Below, piece after piece: positions 34,391 to 42,879 of a DNA stretch of 64,000 bases. Under the pieces are notes generated by a model, which had not been told where the DNA came from, made no database searches, and saw only the letters and a list, made by a program, of their open reading frames with translations. The stretch covers positions 248,001 to 312,000 of the forward strand of contig CBDEGO010000002.1 in NCBI GenBank assembly GCA_965237995.1, in the 5' to 3' direction. The position numbers and the translations under genes were made by a program. The first letter of the stretch is position 1, and every line of letters begins with the position of its first letter. The DNA is from JAAELZ01 sp965237995. GTDB lineage: Bacteria; Pseudomonadota; Gammaproteobacteria; Arenicellales; Poriferihabitantaceae.

Positions 34391-35536
34391 ATGCCCCTAG
34401 CGCAAGAGATCATTGACCGTCCATGGCTTGACGCCGACGCTGAACCGTTTATAAAAATTCAAGGCATCACCAAACGCTTTGGTGACTTTACTGCCGTTGA
34501 TAACGTTGATTTAGAGATATACAAAGGCGAGTTGTTCTCTTTGTTAGGTGGCTCGGGCTGTGGAAAAAGTACATTACTTAGAATGCTTGCGGGGTTTGAG
34601 ACACCTTCATCTGGTTCGATGTACATCGACGGCGTCGAAATAAATGACATCCCTGCTTACGAGCGCCCAGTGAATATGATGTTTCAGTCCTATGCGCTAT
34701 TTCCGCATATGACGGTTGAAAAAAATGTCAGCTACGGCTTGTTACGCGACGGTATGTCTAAAACCGATGCGTCGAAAAAAGTAGATGAAATGCTGGGCAT
34801 GGTGGAGCTAGGAGACTTTAGCAAGCGTAAACCTCACCAGTTATCCGGCGGCCAAAGACAACGTGTTGCCTTAGCCAGAGCGTTAGTCAAACAACCTAAA
34901 GTACTATTGTTAGATGAACCACTCGGCGCGCTAGATAAACGCTTGCGCGAACAAACTCAGTTTGAGTTGATGAATATTCAGGAAGAATTAGGCATTACCT
35001 TTGTTGTGGTGACCCACGACCAAGAAGAGGCTATGACCTTATCTACCCGCATCGCGGTAATGGACCAAGGTAAGTTTATTCAAATAGGCACGCCAACCGA
35101 AATTTACGAAACGCCTGATAGCCGATTTGTCGCTGACTTCATTGGTTCAGCGAATATATTTCAAGGGTTTGTTGTTGAAAATGAATCTGATCATGTGCTG
35201 GTGCAATCTCGCCGCGACGATAGTTTATTTTATATTGATCACGGCTTAGCCATCCAAGAAAACGCGAAAGTGTGGGTAGCGATTCGTCCAGAAAAAATAC
35301 GCATCTCTAAAACTCCGCATGAACAAAAAGGCCCTAACAAACTTGAAGGCATAGTCCAAGACATTGGTTATTTAGGCAGCATGTCTACTTATAAGGTGAA
35401 ACTAACCAACGAAAAGATAATTGACGTTACCTATCCCAACCAAGTACGTCCGAAAAGCGGGGAACATATCGCCGATTGGGACGAAACGGTTTATTTAAGT
35501 TGGGAACCCACCAGTGCAGTTGTATTAACTAAGTAA
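34391..35536 (+). CDS. potG: Polyamine ABC transporter ATP-binding protein
   Basis: A 381-residue ATPase. Walker A is LLGGSGCGKSTLLRM, the Q-loop is MMFQSYALFPHMT, the signature is LSGGQRQRVALARAL, Walker B is VLLLDEPLGALD, and the H-loop is VVTHDQEEAM. The C-terminal TOBE region (about 270-375) fits the PotA/PotG group. It couples ATP hydrolysis to polyamine import through PotH and PotI. It starts 70 bp after potF, beyond the hairpin, and ends 1 bp before potH. Confidence 0.92.
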   Translation: MPLAQEIIDRPWLDADAEPFIKIQGITKRFGDFTAVDNVDLEIYKGELFSLLGGSGCGKSTLLRMLAGFETPSSGSMYIDGVEINDIPAYERPVNMMFQSYALFPHMTVEKNVSYGLLRDGMSKTDASKKVDEMLGMVELGDFSKRKPHQLSGGQRQRVALARALVKQPKVLLLDEPLGALDKRLREQTQFELMNIQEELGITFVVVTHDQEEAMTLSTRIAVMDQGKFIQIGTPTEIYETPDSRFVADFIGSANIFQGFVVENESDHVLVQSRRDDSLFYIDHGLAIQENAKVWVAIRPEKIRISKTPHEQKGPNKLEGIVQDIGYLGSMSTYKVKLTNEKIIDVTYPNQVRPKSGEHIADWDETVYLSWEPTSAVVLTK

Positions 35537-35537
35537 C

Positions 35538-36485
35538 ATGTCACAAACTGCCCCGCAACAGGCTAGCCTAAGCACCTCGAGACTAACTAGGCTTAGTCGT
35601 AGAGTTCAAGCTAGCTGGAAGTCAGCTATTGTCGGCATTCCATTTTTCTGGTTATTACTGTTCTTTTTAATACCCTTCGTTATTGTTCTAAAAATCAGCT
35701 TTGCTGAATCACTCATTGCTAGCCCACCCTTTTCTAGCTTGTTTCAATGGGCCGAAGATGGTTCTTTCAACTTACGATTGCTGTTTGATAACTTTAAATG
35801 GTTGGCAGAAGATGAGTTATATCTCAACACCTACCTCAACTCCGTCAAGATAGCAGGCATTTCGACCATTTGGTGTTTACTAATAGGCTATCCCATTGCC
35901 TACGCTATTGTTCGCTCTGAACCAGCTACAAAAAACGTCTTGTTAATGCTGATTATTTTGCCTTTCTGGACATCATTCTTGCTAAGAGTGTATGCATGGA
36001 TGGGCTTACTCGCAGACCAAGGGACAATCAATAACTTACTAATTTGGCTTGGTATTATTGACCAACCTATCCGCTTACTTTATTCACAGTTTGCTGTTTA
36101 TATCGGCATTATCTATTCCTATTTACCATTTATGATATTACCGCTTTATGCCAATATGGAGAAGCTCGACATGAGTTTGCATGAAGCAGCCTCTGACCTT
36201 GGCGCAAAGCCCATTACCACCTTTTTAACGGTAACCCTGCCATTGACCGTGCCGGGTATTATTGGCGGCGCCCTATTGGTTTTTATTCCGGCTACTGGCG
36301 AATACGTCATCCCTGATCTATTAGGCGGTGGTAATGTATTAATGATTGGAACTGTATTGTTCAGTGAATTTAATAACAATCACGATTGGCCTGTGGCGTC
36401 GGCAGTGGCCATCGTGTTACTTGTTGTTTTGGTTGCACCGATGATGCTGTATCAACGCATTCAATCACGGGAGAACGCCTCATAG
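35538..36485 (+). CDS. potH: Polyamine ABC transporter permease PotH
   Basis: A 315-residue permease with six membrane spans. The cytoplasmic EAA loop reads HEAASDLGAKPITTFLTVTLPLTVPG, contacting the ATPase. NTYLNSVKIAGISTIWCLLIGYPIAYA is the typical permease core opening. The N-terminal 35 residues are polar and basic, as in PotH. It starts 1 bp after potG and lies 2 bp before the potI start, so the three genes are tightly coupled. Confidence 0.9.
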   Translation: MSQTAPQQASLSTSRLTRLSRRVQASWKSAIVGIPFFWLLLFFLIPFVIVLKISFAESLIASPPFSSLFQWAEDGSFNLRLLFDNFKWLAEDELYLNTYLNSVKIAGISTIWCLLIGYPIAYAIVRSEPATKNVLLMLIILPFWTSFLLRVYAWMGLLADQGTINNLLIWLGIIDQPIRLLYSQFAVYIGIIYSYLPFMILPLYANMEKLDMSLHEAASDLGAKPITTFLTVTLPLTVPGIIGGALLVFIPATGEYVIPDLLGGGNVLMIGTVLFSEFNNNHDWPVASAVAIVLLVVLVAPMMLYQRIQSRENAS

Positions 36486-36487
36486 CT

Positions 36488-37324
36488 ATGCAAAAAAAGC
36501 GCTCAACCTTTCTTATTTCTATGCTGGCCTTTGGTCTTGCATTTTTATATATCCCGATTTTTTTGCTGATTATCTATTCTTTTAATTATTCAAAGATAGT
36601 CCCTATATGGGGCGGTTGGTCAACACGCTGGTATACTGCACTTTTCGAAAACCCAGAAATTTGGGGTGCGGTGCTGCTCAGCTTAAAAATTGCTTTCATC
36701 AACGCTTGTTTCGCCACGTTGTTAGGTACCTTCGCCGGCCTTGCTTTAGTGCGTTTTGGTCGCTTTAAAGGCCGGACTTTATTCTCCGGCATGATTTCAG
36801 CGCCTTTAGTTATGCCCGAAGTGATTACGGGCTTATCTTTATTGCTACTGTTTATCACCTTATCCGAACTCATCGGTTGGCCTAGCTCACGTGGTTTCAC
36901 CACCATCACGATTGCGCACATCACATTTTCTTTAGCTTACGTAGCCGTTATTATTCAAGCTCGCTTGCAAGGTATCGATGAATCTTTGGAAGATGCTGCA
37001 CTTGACTTAGGCGCAAAGCCGTTTAGAGTATTAATGGACATTACCTTGCCAATACTTGCACCCGGTATGGTTGCAGGTTGGCTATTGGCCTTTACACTTT
37101 CATTAGACGATTTAGTCATCGCAAGCTTTGTAACAGGGCCAGGATCAAATACCTTGCCAATCATGATTTACTCACGGATACGCGTCGGTCTAAAACCGGA
37201 CATCAATGCACTGGCAACCATTATTATTGTCACCGTCGCTATTGGCGTGTTACTGGCAGCATGGATAATGCGGCGCCAGAACAAGCAAAAAGAACAGGAT
37301 AAACAATTGGCCGCTGGCGGTTAA
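36488..37324 (+). CDS. potI: Polyamine ABC transporter permease PotI
   Basis: A 278-residue permease. I set the start at ATG 36488, just after the potH stop, with GGGAGA upstream; a longer frame beginning within potH is not credible. Six spans are visible, and the EAA-like loop is EDAALDLGAKPFRVLMDITLPILAPG. The FNYSKIVPIWGGWSTRWYTALFEN segment is typical of PotI. It forms the translocation pore with PotH. It is the last gene of the operon. Confidence 0.9.
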   Translation: MQKKRSTFLISMLAFGLAFLYIPIFLLIIYSFNYSKIVPIWGGWSTRWYTALFENPEIWGAVLLSLKIAFINACFATLLGTFAGLALVRFGRFKGRTLFSGMISAPLVMPEVITGLSLLLLFITLSELIGWPSSRGFTTITIAHITFSLAYVAVIIQARLQGIDESLEDAALDLGAKPFRVLMDITLPILAPGMVAGWLLAFTLSLDDLVIASFVTGPGSNTLPIMIYSRIRVGLKPDINALATIIIVTVAIGVLLAAWIMRRQNKQKEQDKQLAAGG

Positions 37325-37464
37325 ATACTGCACCTACGTGATTAATTTCTGTTTAGCATTACCGCAGAAATAACACACAGACCAACGACCCAAGAATAGT
37401 CAATCTATGCATCAAGCAAGAACTAGATAAAGTGTACTTTTATATCGCGTTCCTCTTCCCCTTC

Positions 37465-37487
37465 GGCTAAAATTCCATGGTTTAGCC
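37465..37487. promoter_or_regulatory. Inverted repeat upstream of the cyclase-ATPase gene
   Basis: GGCTAAA and TTTAGCC form a perfect inverted repeat with a 9-nt spacer, 82 bp before the start of the cyclase-AAA-TPR gene. It has no T-run, so it is not a clear terminator. It could be an operator or a residue of one. Confidence 0.3.
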
Positions 37488-37568
37488 ACTATCGATAAAA
37501 ACGTTACATCAGGTGTTTTTGTCTAAGGCCATTTCACAAAAACATTTAAATGGAGGTTTTAATCGTAT

Positions 37569-40500
37569 ATGACTGAGCTAGCCCGCTGCGCGTCCTGCGG
37601 CCATTCTAACCTTCCAACGGCAAAGTTTTGTAATGAGTGTGGCACTAAGCAGATCATAGGCAAAGAGGCAAAAGCGGTCACCCCAACCGCTGAGCGCAGA
37701 CTATTGACTGTTTTATTTTGTGATCTTGTTGACTCTACACTCATCGCCGAAAGCTTAGACCCTGAAGAAACCCGTTCAATCATTCGCCGATTCCAAGCAC
37801 TAAGCAAAACAATCATTGATTCATTAGGTGGTCGCATCACCGAATATTTAGGGGACGGTATCGTTGCTCAATTCACCCGTAACGAATCAAATGCCGAACG
37901 CGCTGTCAATGCGGCTCTACGCATCGTTCGAGAGCTAGAAATTGAAAACATTGTACTTGGTAATACTGGCACCAAGGCAGCCGTGCGCTGCGGCATTGCC
38001 TCCGGCTTGGCTGTGGTGGGCGATATGCTCGGCGATGAGCACATTCGGTCAGAAGTCGCCATCGGTTTACCGCTTAATTTAGCAGCGCGACTGCAAAGCG
38101 TGGCGCAGGTTGGAGAGGTCATTGTAGGGGAAACCACACATAAACTGACCGATGGTTTGTTTGCGGTTGAGTATCGTGGTGAACACCAATTAAAAGGCAT
38201 TAGTATGCCGCAAGCAGCGTGGCAAATCATTGCAGAACAATCTATTAGTTCACGCTTTGTTGCCCATGCCGCAGAATTAACCCCGATGGTGGATCGCACC
38301 GAAATAATGGCAGAGCTACTGAATACATGGGGTAACGTTAAACGAAACAAAGGGTGTGCTGTTTACTGCGTAGGTGAAGCTGGAATAGGAAAATCGCGCA
38401 TTGTGACGGAGTTGTCTACCAAAATAAAGACGAGTACGCATTTCCAATTAGAATATCAATGCGCGCCCTATCATACCAACACTGCGTTCTACCCCTTGAT
38501 TAGCGGCCTAGAGGCAGAAGCGGGCTTCGAGCACAAAGACAGTAAAACTGGGCGCGTGCATAAACTAGGTGCCTTAGTGAAAGCCTTAGAGCGCATCTCA
38601 CCGAACTACCGTGGCGACATGCCAACTTACTGTGAGTTATTATCATTAACAAAGCAAAAAGACACTGGGGTTGTAACCGTTGATCCAGATGAGAAAAAGG
38701 AGAAGGTATTTAACTCGTTAATCAACACGATGATTGCACTTTCTAAATCCCGTCCAGTGTTGATGAAAGTTGAAGATATCCAGTGGGTTGATCCAACCAC
38801 TATGGAATTGATCGAGCGGATGATCGATGTCATCGCCGAGCATCCAATCTTATTGCTACTGACCTCTCGTCCCGGAGTCAACCCCAATTTTGTAAACCAC
38901 GCTAACGTCAAGACTTTCGACATCGAGCGTCTACCTGAAAAGTATATTCAAGAGTTATTGAATCAAGTTCAAATTCAAAGTCAACACCAACTTCCATTTG
39001 AAGTTGTGGACCAAATCCTCAAGCGCACTGAGGGCATCCCCTTGTTCATTGAAGAACTCAGTAAGAACATATTAGAAAATGAAAAAGATCATCTCTACTC
39101 ATCTGCACCCTCGCCTGCGCACGAAGGCAAAAGCATCCCTAGCACTCTGCAAGAATCTCTAACCGCACGGCTAGACCGTTTACCCGAAGAGACTCGAGCT
39201 ATCGCGCATTTGGCCGCAGTAATTGGGCGAGACTTCGACTTTGATTTGCTCGAATTGGTAGCCAAATATAAAGATAAAAACTTATACAGAGCGCTCACTC
39301 CACTATTGGAGGCACAGTTGGTGCTACAGCGCCAAGCACCGCCCAATGCGAAATATTCCTTCAAACACGCATTAATGCGCGATGTCGCCTATGAAACGCT
39401 ACTAAAGAGTGATCGCACTACTATTCATAAGCGTATTGTGTCGATATTAGAGCGGCACTATCCAGATTTAGGCACTACCACGCCTGAATTGTTAGCTCGC
39501 CACGCGTCTGATGGCGATGATGCAGCGAAAGCCGCTAAGTATTGGCTGAGAGCCGGAAAAAGTGCTAGCGTTAAATACACTCTAATTGAGGCGAGGTCTC
39601 ACTTATTAGACGCTGAAACGGTACTTAAAAAACTCCCTAGCACCGCAGAAACGAAAGCTTTACTGTTAAATGTACTGGTGACGCTAGGGCCTGTGTTAAT
39701 GGCATTAGAAGGCTCTGGCTCAAAAGTAACCAAGGCAAATTATCAAAAAGCAGTTAGCTTATGCGAGGAATTAGCAGAGGCAGAAAAGCCAGACTTAGTA
39801 GATAAAATAGACGGGCTTATCGATGATGAAATCGTTGAGTCTAATCTCGAATTTATGGCTTTATGGGGCCAGTGGTTAGTCTCTAAAGACGATGAAGCAG
39901 ATCATGGTCTAGTTTGGGCAAACATGTTAGAACAGTTATCTAATGAGTCTGATAACGCCGGCCTGCGCTTACAAGCACAGCATTGTTTATGGACCACGCA
40001 GTTCCATTTAGGTGATTTCAAAACCGCACACCGTCATATCAACGCCGGCATCGCTTTGTATGACCCCAAAGAGCACGCTAACCACGCGAGTGAGTTTGGT
40101 GGCCACGACCCAAAAGTATGCGGAAGTGGCTTCTTATCGCAAGTAGAGTGGCTACAAGGTAATGAAAAAGCGGCCTTAGAACATGCTGCCGAATGCTATC
40201 AATGGGCCACTAAATTACAACATAAAGGGTCTATTTTGCACGCTATAGAACTAAACTTAAATCTCCATCTGTATAGGAGAGATGCAACGGAAATTAAAAG
40301 GTGCTATCAACAATTATCACTAATTTGTTTAGAGCTTCCACTACCCGAATATGCAGGAAAACTTAGCTATTGCGAAGGTTTAGTCGCCACCTATAGTGGG
40401 GAAACAAAAACAGGAATTGAAACCATGAAAGCTGCGTTTCTTCAGATATCTAACGTAGGCACTACTGAAGATCTCGCACTTTATGGAGAGATCACTGCTG

Positions 40501-40865
40501 AAACCATGCTAAAAGCAGATATGCCTAGAGGAGCCTTATCCTACATTGAAGATACTATAAAACTCCTTAAAGACAAAAAGGTACAATACTGGAGAGCAGA
40601 GGTATTCCGCTGCAAAGGGCGGATACTTATGCAATTAGGCGAATATTCAGGCGCTTTAGAATTCTTACTAAGCGCCCTTAAAGCTGCGGAAGAACAACAA
40701 GCAGCCTCTCTCGAGTTACGAGCTGCAATTAGTATATTTGACTTAAATAAAAAACGCCAATTATATCCCGAGGCAGAACAGGTTTTGCGTGCAATCTATG
40801 CACGCTTGCCTAATAACGCTACATCGAGAGATATGGACATTGCTAAAAAGCATCTTTTAATGTAA
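37569..40865 (+). CDS. Zinc ribbon, class III nucleotidyl cyclase, AAA-type ATPase and TPR-like multidomain protein
   Basis: A 1098-residue multidomain protein. Residues 7-24 hold a CxxC-x10-CxxC zinc ribbon. About 44-220 is a class III cyclase domain: metal Asp residues D52 (LTVLFCDLVDST) and D96 (YLGDGIVAQF), and the Asn/Arg pair N170/R174 in PLNLAARL. The usual Asp before VN is replaced (IGLPLN), so base specificity or activity is unsure. A STAND/AAA-like ATPase follows with Walker A GEAGIGKS (269-276) and Walker B-like MKVEDIQWVD. The C-terminal half from about 600 is helical with TPR-like repeats. Such proteins act as signalling switches. It is convergent with the RiPP precursor gene, with 3 bp between stop codons. 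It may only be a neighbour. Confidence 0.82.
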   Translation: MTELARCASCGHSNLPTAKFCNECGTKQIIGKEAKAVTPTAERRLLTVLFCDLVDSTLIAESLDPEETRSIIRRFQALSKTIIDSLGGRITEYLGDGIVAQFTRNESNAERAVNAALRIVRELEIENIVLGNTGTKAAVRCGIASGLAVVGDMLGDEHIRSEVAIGLPLNLAARLQSVAQVGEVIVGETTHKLTDGLFAVEYRGEHQLKGISMPQAAWQIIAEQSISSRFVAHAAELTPMVDRTEIMAELLNTWGNVKRNKGCAVYCVGEAGIGKSRIVTELSTKIKTSTHFQLEYQCAPYHTNTAFYPLISGLEAEAGFEHKDSKTGRVHKLGALVKALERISPNYRGDMPTYCELLSLTKQKDTGVVTVDPDEKKEKVFNSLINTMIALSKSRPVLMKVEDIQWVDPTTMELIERMIDVIAEHPILLLLTSRPGVNPNFVNHANVKTFDIERLPEKYIQELLNQVQIQSQHQLPFEVVDQILKRTEGIPLFIEELSKNILENEKDHLYSSAPSPAHEGKSIPSTLQESLTARLDRLPEETRAIAHLAAVIGRDFDFDLLELVAKYKDKNLYRALTPLLEAQLVLQRQAPPNAKYSFKHALMRDVAYETLLKSDRTTIHKRIVSILERHYPDLGTTTPELLARHASDGDDAAKAAKYWLRAGKSASVKYTLIEARSHLLDAETVLKKLPSTAETKALLLNVLVTLGPVLMALEGSGSKVTKANYQKAVSLCEELAEAEKPDLVDKIDGLIDDEIVESNLEFMALWGQWLVSKDDEADHGLVWANMLEQLSNESDNAGLRLQAQHCLWTTQFHLGDFKTAHRHINAGIALYDPKEHANHASEFGGHDPKVCGSGFLSQVEWLQGNEKAALEHAAECYQWATKLQHKGSILHAIELNLNLHLYRRDATEIKRCYQQLSLICLELPLPEYAGKLSYCEGLVATYSGETKTGIETMKAAFLQISNVGTTEDLALYGEITAETMLKADMPRGALSYIEDTIKLLKDKKVQYWRAEVFRCKGRILMQLGEYSGALEFLLSALKAAEEQQAASLELRAAISIFDLNKKRQLYPEAEQVLRAIYARLPNNATSRDMDIAKKHLLM

Positions 40866-40868
40866 CCG

Positions 40869-41522
40869 CTAATCTTGGTGCGCTCCGACCATATTAGATC
40901 TAGCAGTCATATTAGATCTAGCAGTCATATTCGATCTAGAAGTCATATTCGATCTAGATGTCATATTCGATCTAGAAGCAATATTGGATCTTGCACTAGG
41001 CAATTCGTTATCATAACAAATAGGGTTAATTAATATCTCTTCTAATTTACCGACCTCTAAATCTATTACTAAAGATACATCGTGTCGGTCCATCTTCCAT
41101 ACTTTTATGTCTGATGCAAAGCGCCAATCCTTCGCAGGAAGGCCGACATTTTGTAGATCAAAACTGGGTAACCCCGATTCATTAGCCCCTGACTCCGGGC
41201 TCTCGCCGTCACCCCACATTAAATAAATTAATGGAGTGGCTAATTTGAAGTAATTTCCTTCGTAACTAAAGCTATATACCCTAACTAAATTCGGTGCCTG
41301 CTGAGTTTTTGAAGATTCAGAACTCGGACCATGCTTATCTTGTAATAGCGTACGTTCAATTTCCGCTGGAGGCATATGCGCGCCTGCTTTTTTCGAGTTA
41401 GATTCGCTACCAGCTAAGTCTTCACGCATATAGCGTAAACTTTTGAATGGTTTACCAAACAAATATATTTTGCTGATTTCGTATAAGTCTTCTGTTCCGT
41501 GAACTATTGGATCAAGTGCCAT
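40869..41522 (-). CDS. Candidate multi-core RiPP precursor with six C-terminal hexapeptide repeats
   Basis: A 217-residue protein. Residues 1-176 form a leader-like globular region with a Ser/Gly/Lys-rich linker (about 36-75) and an ordered-looking domain (VRVYSFSYEGNYFKLATPL, then SDIKVWKMDRHDVSLVIDLE). Residues 177-212 are six tandem hexapeptides, ARSNIA, SRSNMT three times, ARSNMT, ARSNMV, then GAHQD. The repeats contain Ser, Thr, Asn and Arg but no Cys. A strong ribosome binding site (AAGGAGG, 8 nt before ATG) suggests high expression. It lies 91 bp after the metallopeptidase gene of a ycaO-tfuA cluster. I infer that YcaO/TfuA modifies the repeats and peptidases release small products, as in the multi-core thiovarsolin precursor. 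A structural repeat tail is the alternative. Confidence 0.65.
   Translation of the reverse strand: MALDPIVHGTEDLYEISKIYLFGKPFKSLRYMREDLAGSESNSKKAGAHMPPAEIERTLLQDKHGPSSESSKTQQAPNLVRVYSFSYEGNYFKLATPLIYLMWGDGESPESGANESGLPSFDLQNVGLPAKDWRFASDIKVWKMDRHDVSLVIDLEVGKLEEILINPICYDNELPSARSNIASRSNMTSRSNMTSRSNMTARSNMTARSNMVGAHQD
40887..40994 (-). repeat. Six in-frame 18-bp tandem repeats encoding the candidate core peptides
   Basis: Six consecutive 18-bp units encode [AS]RSN[MI][TAV]. Units run, on the coding strand, from 40994 down to 40887. They differ mainly at third positions (TCC, TCG, TCT for Ser; ACA, ACT for Thr) and at the first residue Ala/Ser. This suggests unit duplication followed by drift with protein-level constraint. 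No unique spacers, so this is not CRISPR. Confidence 0.95.
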
Positions 41523-41530
41523 TTTTAAAG

Positions 41531-41563
41531 CCTCCTTATTAGGTTTACTGTAAGCCTACTGTA
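41531..41563 (-). promoter_or_regulatory. Strong ribosome binding site and TACAGTA direct repeats ahead of the precursor gene
   Basis: AAGGAGG on the minus strand (41531-41537) lies 8 nt before the precursor ATG, the best such site in the cluster. Just upstream, two direct copies of TACAGTA (41546-41552 and 41557-41563) are 11 bp apart start to start, one helical turn. They could be a regulator site giving the precursor its own promoter in the 91-bp gap. The promoter boxes are not clear. Confidence 0.4.
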
Positions 41564-41613
41564 GCAGATAATGTTAACTGTGTCACCATCTATACTGATA
41601 CGTTGCAGACCAT

Positions 41614-42879
41614 TTAATATCGAATTTCACGCCATCTAAAAACTTCATCAATTTCTTGCTGATAATGACCACCAGAAATGGCTAAATCAGCGTTAAAAAG
41701 AGAATGAATAAACTGCGGGAAATTCAATTGGGGATCAAGCGTCGACCAACTATTCGCTAACACCAAGCCAAGATAATCGCGGGCATCAACCAAAGCTTTC
41801 TTAAACGCGCGTTGGTTTCCTTGGTAACTTTGCTGAAACGCTTCAGTGACATCACTTTCGTTGCCCAATTTTTCTGTCACACTGCGCGACGCTTGATCTA
41901 ACTCAGGCGAAATAAGCCCTGCATCCACCAAATTATGTTGAAACACTTCTACTAATAAATCAAATAGCGCCCCTGTCATTGGCAAGCTAAGGTCATGAAC
42001 TTGCTTATTAGTGAGCTGTTTCATCGGTGTTCGCACATCGGCTACGTCAGCCATTTTTAGACCATTACTCGCCATTCTAATTTGGCGCGTACTCGATTCC
42101 TCACCAAGGCGGTTTAACGTATTACGCGTGTATAGGTTTCCGCTAGTTTCTTCAAGTATGCGGTCTATCACCGAATTAAAATGAAGCACAGAAAGGATGG
42201 CAACCAGATCACCAGATGTCTCATGAAACGCAAAAAACTCTGTACTGGCATCATCACCAATTGGTAAACCAATCACCGAGTACAGCATGGTATGCCCAAA
42301 TTCATGGGCGAGCACGTCAAAGTTCAAGTTGTATGGGAACTTACTACCATCATCATCTCGACCATAGCCCGTTTCTACAAACCCATAACCAGCATGAGCG
42401 TTATCCCAATCCAGCCACGGCACAAGCTCCAGTCGCTCAAAGTGGTCGTTAAAACTCCACTCTAACTCTCTATTAAAATAACGCTCCCAAATATCTAACA
42501 CCCATCGAAGCGTTCCGTACATATGAGCCGCCTCGAATTGATGCGTGCCTACCTCTAGGTGATCAAAGTGACCGCTTGCACTTGGTGTTGCTGGGCGATG
42601 GCTATTGCCTTTATAAGGAGGTGAAAAGTTATCTCCGTAAGGCTTCTTATCGATAGCGTCAACCACGTACATGCGGTCATCGCTAGGCCCAGGCCATATT
42701 TGATCGGGCCCGATTGACAACCACACCGTTTCTGGTTCTTGGTAGTCGCTTAACAATGGGGATTGTGGAAACAGCCTAAAGCGCGTTCCGTATTCCCTAA
42801 AGTCTAAATCTAACTGACTGAGCTCACAGCCAGCGCATAGCGCTCCATGATGTTCGTCGTTATGAGTTTGGTTCAGCAT
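41614..42879 (-). CDS. Gluzincin-type zinc metallopeptidase of the ycaO-tfuA cluster
   Basis: A 421-residue protein starting at ATG 42879 (AGAGGG upstream; a GTG/ATG further up would lie within tfuA). HEFGH at 192-196 is the HExxH zinc site in VLAHEFGHTMLYSV, and HETSGDLVAI around 219-228 gives the third ligand Glu with the downstream Asp, as in thermolysin-like gluzincins. A CxxC (C15, C18) and a long N-terminal part of about 180 residues before the active site are unusual. No signal peptide is seen, so it should act in the cytosol. It overlaps tfuA by 20 bp and precedes the precursor gene, which makes it a natural candidate for cutting the leader or separating the repeat units. Confidence 0.75.
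   Translation of the reverse strand: MLNQTHNDEHHGALCAGCELSQLDLDFREYGTRFRLFPQSPLLSDYQEPETVWLSIGPDQIWPGPSDDRMYVVDAIDKKPYGDNFSPPYKGNSHRPATPSASGHFDHLEVGTHQFEAAHMYGTLRWVLDIWERYFNRELEWSFNDHFERLELVPWLDWDNAHAGYGFVETGYGRDDDGSKFPYNLNFDVLAHEFGHTMLYSVIGLPIGDDASTEFFAFHETSGDLVAILSVLHFNSVIDRILEETSGNLYTRNTLNRLGEESSTRQIRMASNGLKMADVADVRTPMKQLTNKQVHDLSLPMTGALFDLLVEVFQHNLVDAGLISPELDQASRSVTEKLGNESDVTEAFQQSYQGNQRAFKKALVDARDYLGLVLANSWSTLDPQLNFPQFIHSLFNADLAISGGHYQQEIDEVFRWREIRY

Noticed and set aside
37569..38300. Short reading frames on the reverse strand over the cyclase gene
   Set aside because: They lie fully inside a well-supported gene with clear domains and have no coding signs of their own.
40887..40994. 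Possible CRISPR array from regular repeats
   Set aside because: The 18-bp units are contiguous with no unique spacers, lie in frame within a gene, and vary synonymously; no cas genes nearby.
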